This document shows, piece after piece, positions 55,767-64,000 of a stretch of 64,000 nt of DNA. A program made the position numbers and the translations under genes. The stretch covers positions 22,283,572-22,347,571 of the forward strand of contig OX393549.1 of the NCBI GenBank assembly GCA_947650365.1. The letters run 5' to 3'. Source of the DNA: Chamaelirium japonicum (Eukaryota; Streptophyta; Magnoliopsida; Liliales; Melanthiaceae). The notes below the pieces were generated by a model. It was not told the origin of the DNA. It ran no database searches and worked only from the letters and a program-made list of their open reading frames with translations. The stretch's first letter is position 1, and every line of letters begins with the position of its first letter.

Positions 55767-55870
55767 CTAATAAGAAACCAGGGCAATGCCCGAATGTGTT
55801 TGATGCACGCCATTTGGCAAAGACAACATCACAACTGTTCAAAGAAGTGTGAAATTTGAAGTGAGTGTCG
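55767..55870 (-). mobile_element. Helitron 3' end fragment
   Basis: On the minus strand it reads CACTTCTTTGAACAGTTGTGA...GGGCATTGCCC...TTTCTTATTAG, matching the 3' halves of the Helitrons at 59829-60763. Its 5' part is missing. Confidence 0.75.
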
Positions 55871-55897
55871 TGGGTGCAAAATCTGGCTAAACGCCCT

Positions 55898-56091
55898 ACA
55901 GTGGAACCCGTAGCCTTGCCTGAGGCCCATGAGCACGACGATGGGACCTGCAACCCTGCATGGGGCCCATGAGCATGACGGTGGGACCCGCCGCCCTGCC
56001 TGAGGCCCACGAGTTCGACGATGGGACTCGTAGCCCTGCCTGAGGCCCACGAGTACGACGGTGGGACCCGCAGCCTTGTCTGAGGCCCACT
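55898..56091. repeat. 40-bp tandem array, about 5 units
   Basis: TGAGGCCCA(T/C)GAG starts at 55921, 55961 (TGGGG variant), 56001, 56041 and 56081, exactly 40 bp apart, with GACG(G/A)TGGGACCCG in between. It abuts the LTR beginning at 56092. Confidence 0.92.
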
Positions 56092-56595
56092 TGTACTATC
56101 TGGGGTATGGTAAATCCCCCCGGGTATTTACCAAACCTCGGATATTTCTAGAATATTCCTGAAATATTCCCTAGATAAACCCAATCTCTATAAATAGTCA
56201 ACCCTGTAAAATAATCAAATCCCAAAAAATCGAGACCAGAATCCCACTTCCTATTTTCCAGAGCTCTTCGAGTTTTCTGGTTTTCAGACTCCTCCTTCTC
56301 CATCCTCTGTCTATTTGGAAGAAGCACTCCTCGGCCTGTCGAGAGTAGCTCTACTTTTAACTCAGAGATAGTGGATTCAAAGGTTGCATAATACCACACG
56401 AAAACGTAGGCTTCAGCCGAACTCCGTCATTGCATCCTGTGTTAGTTCTTTCTCTACCATTCTACTCTACATGCTTGTGTGACAACACATCAAGTGACAA
56501 CTCAGTGCTTCGAAGCGCGCCACATCTCGAAGGGTAAAACCTTCACTCAACTGTTGGAGGAGGGTCACGTACGATGGCCAAAATCCTCCCCCACA
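56092..56595 (+). repeat. 5' LTR of a decayed gypsy-type element, 504 bp
   Basis: It runs from TGTACTATCTGGGG to CCTCCCCCACA and is followed at 56596 by GTTTAGCACTGTCTGTGGGA, a mutated form of the gypsy leader motif also seen beside the LTR at 17093. This fixes the LTR end and strand. No 3' LTR was found. Confidence 0.7.
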
Positions 56596-56713
56596 GTTTA
56601 GCACTGTCTGTGGGATACGATCCTATCAACTTGCCACTTCCAAGCTTCCCAGCTCCTTTGGTAGCAGCTACCGATTGCCCGAGTAATCTGTTTGTCTACA
56701 TCACTACACCTAA

Positions 56714-58149
56714 ATGACGAAGACATCAATGAACCAGTCGGAGGAAAGCAACATGCACCCAGACGCTCAACATCCAATGACTCGCTCAATGAGTCGTCGG
56801 TTCGCAACGAGCCAACACTCGGAACAACAACTCGCTGTTAATTCAAGGAGTCACCCGTCGGTTGATCGTGCCGCCCGTGCTCAACTTCGACAGTCGCCTC
56901 AGCTTGCCCAATTCGTAGCAATTGGGGAAAGCGCACGTCTTACCCATCGTTGACCCTCAAGCGACATACCAGATCACAGCTGAGAACTTCCAACTCCTCA
57001 CTCTCATGAGACAAAATGTTGCTCTCATGATGGAGCGAGACTCCCTCCGACAGGTCATTATCGAAGTAGAAGTCAACCTTTCACGGCTAGCCGCCGGCAT
57101 CAACGACGGACCAGACGTCCGCCGATCGGTCGATCGATCTTCCGCTCCTTCCAGACGATCCGTCATCGACATCCTTCAACGATCACTCGAATTCCTTTCG
57201 AGAGGACCCTCACCTATTCCTCCCATACCGACGGTCTGGGAACGTATTAATAAGTTTGCTTGCCATCTTGAGCCTCTCAGCTCCGAGTCATCCCCCCGAT
57301 CCCTGCATCGTGAAGGATGCTCGAAACGATGGCCGTCGCTCCAGAGTTCGGTAACATTACAACGATGATCGAGCCCCAATCGAGTATCAAATAATGAAAG
57401 GGACTCTGACGCCCTCTCTGCCTCCTCTTCCTCCGAGATACCTCTCCGACCAACAAGGTGATTGTCGGAACAATCATGCCTTCGAAGGGCCACTTCACGA
57501 GCAGATTCTCCGAGCTTAGTTACCTCGAACCTGGAGAGCCCCCACTCTCCCTAGTTTCAACTGTCTAACAGGAGATCCAACGCTGCACATCCTTGCCTTC
57601 AAGTAGGCATTGACGCCTCATGATGATGACAACCAGGTTATATGCCGCACCTTTGCTGGCAGCCTAGATGACATGTCGCTCGATTGGTATCACAATCTCC
57701 TGACCAGCTCCGTGAGTTGGTTTGGGGATCTGGCACACCTCTTCGTTCAACACTATCGGCTGAATCTCAAACTGGAGAAGAAGCTGGACTCCCTCTACCT
57801 GCTTAAGATGGGATCGGATGAAACCCTGTGAGAGTTCACTCGGAGGTTCTGAAATGAGCACACGACGCTCTCTGGGCATCACCTCGATGATGAAGCCATC
57901 ATGTTCGCATTCCAGAACACGCTACGCTTTGATCTCCATATCTACAGTGATCTCATATGCAATCCTCCTACCTTCCTCGGAATGCTCTTCAATCTAATCC
58001 AGCGAGAGATCGAGGTCGAGGACGATCAAGTCACTCGCAAGAAACGTAACTTGAAGAAGCGTCTTTCTGATAAGGAACCAATGAGACCGGCATCTAAAGC
58101 TCACAACGCTCAGGCTGAGGAAGATGGAGCCTCCAAGAGGCCAAAATAG
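56714..58149 (+). pseudogene. Decayed gypsy-type gag
   Basis: Several frames on the plus strand together parallel the gag at 15329-17020. An ITAENFQLLTLMRQNVALMMERDSL segment corresponds to its coiled-coil part. HILAFK, FAGSLDDMSLDWYHNL, QHYRLNLKLEKKLDSLYLLK and MGSDETL correspond to the Gag core, and LHIYSDLICNPP to the following block. Frameshifts near 56950 and 57370-57600 and stops near 57829 and 57850 disable it. It belongs to the element whose 5' LTR is at 56092-56595. Confidence 0.75.
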
Positions 58150-58349
58150 ACAAGTGATAGACCCGCAGAGCCTCAGAAAGCCACGGACACCAAAGGGAAG
58201 CAGTCCATCGACCGATCAGAGTAGAAGGTCACCGACTGTCAATAACTTGGAATGTCGCTCATCTAAAATCCACGATGTAACATCTTCTGAGTAATCAATA
58301 AAATGGCAGCCGCTTCATGTTCTATCGAATACCATCAAATTCTATTCGA

Positions 58350-58860
58350 AGCCACAATTAGTCTGGTTTGCATTGCGATACGACGGCTAATGTACAATGG
58401 TACAAAGCTATGTGACCCCGAGTAGGTTCGACTGAAACGACGCTTCACCTAAGTCTAACCGATACAAAGGCATTGTGCTAAGTACTTCGAATCATTAGCG
58501 TCGCACATAAGGGCATATGCACTAGTGCCTCGCCACAGTTAGTCCGGTTTGCATTGTGACACGATCGACTAACCTGCAACGGTACAAAAGCTACATGACC
58601 CCGACGTAGGTTCGAATGAAACGGTGCTTCACCAAAGTCCAACCGATACAAAGGCACTACGCTGAGTACTACGAATCATTGGTGTCGCACATGCTCCCGT
58701 TGTCACGTAAGGGCACGCACTAGTGCCTCACCACAGTTAGTCAGGTTCACGTTGCGACATGGCCGGCTAACCCACAACGGTACAAAGCTATGTGACCCCG
58801 ACGTAGGTTTAACTGAAACGACGCTTCACCTAAGTCCAACCGATACAAAGGCTCAATGTG
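58350..58860. repeat. 180-200-bp tandem array 3' of gag, three units
   Basis: CCACA(A/G)TTAGTC starts at 58352, 58533 and 58731. Each unit contains TACAAAGCTA or TACAAAAGCTA, TGACCCCGA, and ACCGATACAAAGGC. Its position just downstream of gag mirrors the arrays of the element at 6323-17691. Confidence 0.85.
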
Positions 58861-59828
58861 AGTAAACAGGCACCCATTCTTGCCATTCAATGTGCTGGTA
58901 GTGCTTGGATCCATGGTTCCTTTGGTTTATGATAAAGAGAAAGTTTAAAACATATGATTTTATCTTAATATTATTAAACATTTAATAAAATATGATCAAA
59001 TTTTTTTTCTTCTTTCTATCAGTTTGAAATTTTAAGGATATGATTATTTTGACTTGCAACACGATAACATTTGGTGGTAAGTTTTATTATGGTACACCCA
59101 GAATCCTTAATATTCTAAGTTTATCTTTATCTATTCGGACATCGCTCAACTTTTTTCTGATCTTGAAAGGGCTTGTGAGTGGAAGGAAGCTAAAATTTGA
59201 AAAGGGATGCGAAACAGGCTTTTCACCTCATCTGTTTATCTATACTAATATAATAAAGCCGAGACCTATGATCCCATGTGGCGGCCTCTCTTTTATATTG
59301 CCAAGTATGATTCTTTATAAGAAAAAAAAAGAGAAAATGACATATCAAGAACATGTGCTTTGAATGCATGATTTTGTCCTTAACATTTGTGTTGGGTGTG
59401 CAAGTTGATCAATTAGCATCACAACCGTCTGTGTCTCGCATGAGTTTAGTACTTTTGATGGTCTCTATCGTCCTCTCCTCCTTCTAGAAATAAATTAATC
59501 TATTTGAATTCTGAACTCCCTTGTATGGCTTCGCCAATATGTAGATAGCCGGGCGAGAAGGTACGATGTTGGCAATGACATTGAAGATCATGTGTAGCCC
59601 TTTTAATTTGAAGAGTTGTTCCTGACCCTGTGTGTGAATGCGGCTCTCATATCCCATTTAAAACAGACAAATGTGTGTGTGCAATTCTAAGATCCCACAT
59701 ACTTTAAACAAAAAGTGGTGTGTGAACGCGACTCTTGTATGTGAATGAAGTTGTACAATTGAAACATACTATAACAAAGGTATATATCGATATGTCAATC
59801 TTTAGACAACCGTAATATTTAGAATCCA
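58861..59828. other. Gene-free stretch with an orphan Helitron 5' end
   Basis: At 59239, after an A, the plus strand reads TCTATACTAATATAATAAAG, CCGAGACCTATGATCCCATG: a Helitron 5' terminus like that of 3610-3927. No matching 3' hairpin was found. Otherwise no gene or repeat boundary. Confidence 0.5.
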
Positions 59829-60155
59829 TCTATACTATATATTAAAACGGAAGCCTTTCTCCCGTGTTGTAACACGTGAATGTCCTTTAAAGAACCATAA
59901 CCATTATTCCATGTGTGAACACAGCTCAGTTTTAAATCCTATTAAAAATCTACCATAAAGGTAATAAAACACTCATTCAATGGCATTTAATTATCATTTG
60001 ATGTTAATCTCACTCTCTCACTCTCTCTCTCTCTCTCTCTAACAAGTGAATCACACTCACTTTAGATTTCATATTTCTTCGAACAGTTGTGATATCATCT
60101 CTGCCAAATGGCTGTGCATCAAGCTCATTTGGGTATTGACCGGGTTTCTTACTAG
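59829..60155 (+). mobile_element. Helitron array, copy 1
   Basis: It begins TCTATACTATATATTAAAAC after A (59828) and ends GGGTTTCTTACTAG before T. The interior has a (CT)n tract and TTTCATATTTCTTCGAACAG. Non-autonomous. The 3' end is joined directly to copy 2. Confidence 0.85.
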
Positions 60156-60325
60156 TATATATACTAAAATGGAAGCCTCTCTCCTGTGTTGTGACACGTG
60201 GGCGTCTTTTAAAGAACTAGAATTCCTTTTTCATGTGTGAACACTGCTCTCTTTTAGATCTATTTAAAAACCTACCATAAAGATGATAACTTTTCATTCA
60301 ATGACATTTAATGGCCATTTGATGG

Positions 60326-60363
<38 letters not shown>

Positions 60364-60471
60364 CATGTGAATCATACTCCAGATTTCACACTTCTTCAAA
60401 CAGTTGTGATATCGTCATTGCCAAATAGCGTGCATCAAGCACATTCGGGCATTGCCCGGGTTTCTTACTAG
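60156..60471 (+). mobile_element. Helitron array, copy 2
   Basis: It starts TATATATACTAAAATGGAAG immediately after copy 1, lacking the leading TC. It ends with the hairpin CGGGCATTGCCCGGG then TTTCTTACTAG. A (CT)n tract lies at about 60327-60359. Confidence 0.85.
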
Positions 60472-60763
60472 TTTTAGCTAAAATGGAAGCCTCTCTCCCG
60501 TGTTGTGACACATGAACGTCTTTTAAAGTCATAATTCTTCTTCCATGTGTGGACGCAGCTTACTTATAAATCCTATTAAAAACCTACCATAAAGATGATA
60601 AATACTCATTCAATGACATTTAATGATCATTTGATGTTAATCTTTCTCTGGCAAGTGAATCACACTAACTTTAAATTTCACACTTCTTCGAGCAGTTGTG
60701 ATGTCGTCTGTGTCAAATGGCTTGTATCAAGCTCAACCGGGTATTGCCCGAGTTTCTTACTAG
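60472..60763 (+). mobile_element. Helitron array, copy 3 plus stub of copy 4
   Basis: It starts TTTTAGCTAAAATGGAAGCC directly after copy 2 and ends GCCCGAGTTTCTTACTAG. The (CT)n tract has largely been lost. A further TATTATCTAGTAAAATGGAAG (60764-60784) looks like the first bases of a fourth copy. Confidence 0.8.
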
Positions 60764-60875
60764 TATTATCTAGTAAAATGGAAGAGCTAAAACACCTGCT
60801 ACAAAGCGACAAAGTGCTGCACTGTCATTTTCACTTCCAAGTCTCAAGAACAAAAGAATTTTTATTAAAAAAAAA

Positions 60876-61220
60876 GGGACAAATTATAAAAACTTCACCT
60901 GAACTAGACACCTCACTATATGTTGGTCTCTCAACTATTTTTTGAACAATTTGATTCCCGAACTACGCTCTGTCTACATTTAACCCCCTCCACCAACTTT
61001 TTATCCCAAAAATACCCTTAACAATTTTCAATAATTCACAAAATTAATTTAAAATATTTAATTTATGCTTACCAGGACAAGAGCATTTTTTAAATAAAAG
61101 TTGATGTAGGGGGATGAATGCAAACGGAGCATGCTTCAGGTATCAAATTGTCCAAAAATATAGTTGAGGGACCAATATGAAATGAGGTGTGGTTTGGGGG
61201 AGGTTTTTATAATTTGCTCT
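60876..61220. mobile_element. MITE-like TIR element, copy 2
   Basis: Ends GGGACAAATTATAAAAACTT and, in reverse, AGAGCAAATTATAAAAACCT. Flanked by A-rich sequence that prevents a clear duplication call. Related to 3147-3504. Confidence 0.65.
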
Positions 61221-61274
61221 AAAAATAAAAAAAAGAAAAGAGATGACACAACTATTACAAAGTGGCTAACTTAA

Positions 61275-61366
61275 GTCAGTGTCAGTATGCCCTTTCAGGT
61301 CGGGCCTATTCAAAAATATGTATTAGATAGGCCCAAGCCCGGCCCATTACCAGCCCTACTTAACAT
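61275..61366 (-). mobile_element. Truncated hAT MITE (relative of 55633-55753)
   Basis: Minus-strand reading TAGGGCTGGTAATGGGCC...AATACATATTTTTGAATAGG parallels 55633-55753, and the flank TTAAG also matches that copy's flank. The opposite terminus is missing. Confidence 0.65.
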
Positions 61367-61384
61367 AGGTATAAGAGCGGAAAT

Positions 61385-61698
61385 GCCAAACACAGAAACA
61401 AGCTAACAGGCGCTCCCAACACAAACCAGAAAAAAAACAAAAAAAACTGGATCATCAGCCTGATCAACCACCACCATCAGTGCCGGTGGTGAGAAGAAGA
61501 GCCGCACCGCTCCGATCTTCCTCGAAACCTGGCCGCCGTCGCCCCGAACCACCAGGAGCCGTCATCGAGCAGAGAAGGGGCCTGGAACAACCACGGCAAA
61601 CTCCGGTCGGGTCCAGAACCACCATTCCAACTGCTAACCGGCTGGAACCCCTCGTGCCGAGATCCCCTGGCGCCGACCCGAGCCTGGGGGGAGCAACA
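61385..61698 (-). repeat. Repeat X, inverted copy
   Basis: The reverse complement matches 54471-54790 (GGCTCGGGTCGG, TTTGCCGTGGTTGTTCCAGG, TGATGATCCAGTTTTTT). The plus-strand frame at 61480-61752 is not a gene. Confidence 0.8.
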
Positions 61699-61722
61699 TT
61701 CATTGTTAAAACAGAAGACCAA

Positions 61723-61985
61723 GAGTCACAAATTGACATGTATGCAAAGTGAGAAAGAATTGGTCATGCAAGGAAAGTTTTCACCAGGATGTTGAAAAGG
61801 GACATTGTATCATGGAATGCAATGTTTGCTAGCTATGGAATTCATGGGCTCGGGGAATGATGCCATCTCACTATGGAAACTGCAGGTTTAGAACCCGACG
61901 ACGTTACATTCATATGCCTCGTATCTGCGTGCGATGACTGAGATTTATGGCACGGTATCAAGAATGGAACACTTGCGTATATGTG
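61723..61985 (+). pseudogene. PPR gene fragment
   Basis: Plus-strand translation with stops and shifts reads MYAK, ERIGHARKVF, MLKRDIVSWNAMFASYGIHG, then MTEIYGTVSRMEH. This is the same order as residues encoded at about 52395-52075 of the PPR gene on the opposite strand. A stop replaces the Cys after MYAK. A frameshift follows GIHGLG, and about 40 bp between the ATCTGCGTGC and ATGACTGAG blocks are missing compared with the gene. It is too short to function. Confidence 0.85.
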
Positions 61986-62066
61986 GAGATTGGAGTGGAG
62001 AGCACAGCTAGTGGGTATACGAAGACAATGATCTCCACTCCCATTACTGATGTGGAACTAACGGCT
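61986..62066 (-). repeat. Repeat R, inverted copy
   Basis: GAGTGGAGAGCACAGCTAGT, GGGTATACGAAGACAATGAT and CTCCCATTACTGATGTGG match the reverse complement of 50212-50294. Confidence 0.8.
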
Positions 62067-62753
62067 CACCAAAATACCCCTCCGACCCAGTCCCGACCGG
62101 TGAATCGCACCCAGTCCCGACTGACGGCCACCTCCTCCCGCACCCGTTGTTGAGATAGAGCCGATGGCCGGAGATGAAGTGGATCCCATCCCTCGTGGTC
62201 CGGTCATCATTGTTGCTATGAGAGAGAGAGAGGAGAGATGAGAGCGGAGAGAGATCGTAGAGTCGGCCTCGATTTCAGCGAGGTCAACATCGAAAATTAC
62301 AGAGATCGACGTATCACATAAACATATTTAAAATTCTTGTGGGAACTTGAAAGGACATTTAATATGAAAACTTTGGCAAGTAATAAAAAGCTGAAAATCA
62401 ATATGGAATGGGCTTTGAAATGGGCCTATTTGCTTAGGCACTTTTGACCCAAGTTGACCACCTTATTGGTGATTCTGTTGGGTCGTCCCGTTGACGTTTT
62501 TTCATGGGTTGCTTTCGCATGACTCACTCCCTTTTGGTGAAGACAGGTCCTCGAATCGAAGTCACTTTCTTCTTCATGATAAGGGGAAATATCTGCTACA
62601 TTGAGCTTTGTCAAACACCATCAGCACTCGAAAGCTCAATCTTGTTAGGCATTTTCACTAATTTGCTGGAGTACTTTGGAAGGACCATCATCTTTTGGAT
62701 TAAGTTTGCTATTACGTCCAGGTGGAAAGCGTTCTTTGAGAAGATGAATACAC
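62067..62753. other. Spacer with dispersed motif and GA tract
   Basis: An inverted copy of the dispersed motif GATTCACCGGTCGGGACTGG lies at about 62085-62120. A short GA-rich tract is at 62220-62260. No gene seen. Confidence 0.5.
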
Positions 62754-63126
62754 CATAGTTACCAAGTCGGAAAACGGAAAAAAAACGGCAAGGGAAAAAA
62801 TCGAAAAGATACAATGAAAACGGAAAAAAAAAAGTGAAAACATCGGAAAAAAACAAAAAAAATCTTAAAAAATATACCAAGTATGTATATATGTCATTTT
62901 CCTAATCAAAAGTTCAAAACATATAGCATATGCGTTTATTAAGCACGAACAAAATAAAACCCGAATCCAATTTAAACTCGGATCAAACCCGACGTGTTTT
63001 ATACGCGTTTTTTCCGTTTTAAACGCGTACGGATGTTTTTTTCAAAAAAACGAGTTTTTTTCCTGTTTGCTACGACTTCGGATCGATAATCGTTTTATAC
63101 GCGTAAAACCCGATTTGGTAACTATG
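62754..63126. mobile_element. hAT-type MITE, copy of 50845-51246
   Basis: Starts CATAGTTACCAAGTCGG, ends GATTTGGTAACTATG, with AATACAC repeated on both sides (7-8-bp duplication). The different duplication shows an insertion independent of the 50845 copy. Confidence 0.85.
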
Positions 63127-63199
63127 AATACACGCCCTTGTCTCCTTCTAAGAAATCTGTACTTTTGATATTTATTGGCATCTTTTGATTTTTGTACTT

Positions 63200-64000
63200 T
63201 CATTTTACTTGACGATACGGGCCTACTCTAGTTGATGTAATTTGCAAATGTATTCAACTTGATCTTTTGTACCTCCAACGAAATACTGGGCAATAGAAAA
63301 TGGAAGTCTAATGGTCTGATGATGTTCCACCCATAAACTATCTCAAAGGGATGTATGCAAATTCAGGAGCCGAAATAAGATCCTATTCGTGAATTTTGTG
63401 CCCCTAAAGTCTACAAAATATTTTCCAAACTCTGGCTAACAGCTTCAGTTTTGTCATCAGTTTGTGGAAGATGTGAAGAGCTAAATTGCAGAGTGGTGCC
63501 AAACTTCCTCCAAAAGTTTCGCCAAAAATTACGTACAGATAGTAAGGCACAATTTGATATAATAATTTTTGCAACTCCTTTGAGCCTAATAATTTCTGCA
63601 ACTCTTTTGAGCCTAATAATTTCCTTGAAATAAAGTTCAGCCACATGAGATGCATTCAAGGTCTTGTAGGCATTTTAGAGAACAAATCAATAAGCACCAT
63701 AATGTAATATTTGTTTCTTTGAGTCCAAGACAAACCAATAACAAAGTCTAGACTCACGTCTTCCCAAGGTACCGTTGGTACCGGTAATGCAGTGTACAAA
63801 CCGATATTTCGAGCATGACTTATGCAATATGACAAGTTCTACAATACGTCGACCCTCTGCATGAAGCATGATATCTCACACCATTTTATACCAATAAAAT
63901 ATTTCATATTGGCCGTCCTTTGTCTTGAAAGCAAATATTCATCTACCAGTCTCATTAATATTTGATATTTTGGAGAAGATAATGGCACCAATAAGTTGAT
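63200..64000 (-). pseudogene. Ty3/gypsy integrase relic
   Basis: The minus strand from about 63850 downward, in shifting frames, shows TALPVPTVPWEDVSLDFVIG and IDLFSKM, then DASHVAEL-like NASHVAELYFKEII, then NFWRNFWRKFGTTLQFSS, PQTDDKTEAVSQSLENIL and PFEIVYGW-like remains. This is the order of a Ty3/gypsy integrase core and C-terminal region. Stops, frameshifts and a 27-bp internal duplication (63575-63630, repeated EIIRLK-V-A) make it nonfunctional. It continues past the right edge. Confidence 0.75.

Overview
The window is nuclear DNA of a flowering plant. It carries spliced genes with GT-AG introns, an AGO1-type Argonaute with a miR168 pairing site, an intronless DYW-class PPR gene, and nested LTR retrotransposons, Helitrons and MITEs. 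The species cannot be read from the sequence. There is no bacterial-style operon, CRISPR array or tRNA/rRNA gene that I can support.

Layout. 1-6.3 kb is gene-free: short tandem repeats, a 318-bp Helitron (3610-3927), and a decayed copia-type LTR with primer-binding site and gag remnant (4399-5000). 6323-17691 is one minus-strand LTR element with LTRs of 591 and 599 bp and a perfect GTGTA target duplication. It codes only for Gag (15329-17020, one in-frame TGA) and otherwise holds five tandem-repeat families. A 3423-bp TG...CA insertion with GGGCT duplication (8734-12156), best read as a giant solo LTR, interrupts one array. 18099-24630 is a young Ty1/copia element with near-identical 0.9-kb LTRs and a Gag-Pol reading frame broken once near 22375. 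24.6-31.4 kb is intergenic, with microsatellites, a hAT-like palindromic element and a duplicated exon-like block.

Genes. AGO1 occupies about 31.4-48.0 kb on the plus strand: a 5'UTR exon and intron, then 22 coding exons that I could join in phase to give 1091 residues with the complete D-E-D-H slicer tetrad. Several AGO1 introns have been enlarged by MITEs. A DYW-type PPR RNA-editing factor lies at 51385-53901 on the minus strand. These are the only two apparently intact host genes. AGO1 acts in the cytoplasm in miRNA silencing; the PPR protein would act in an organelle. No functional link between them is implied.

Right arm. 53.9-64 kb is a repeat mosaic: a Harbinger-like element with nested retroposon, a hAT MITE, Helitron fragments, a second decayed Gag-plus-tandem-repeat LTR element (56092-58860), a head-to-tail array of three Helitrons, a PPR pseudogene fragment and a decayed Ty3/gypsy integrase. 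The order repeat R / PPR / repeat X / hAT MITE / Helitron at 50.0-55.9 kb recurs inverted and compressed at 59.8-62.1 kb. This suggests an old large inverted duplication around 58-59 kb, the most unusual structure here.
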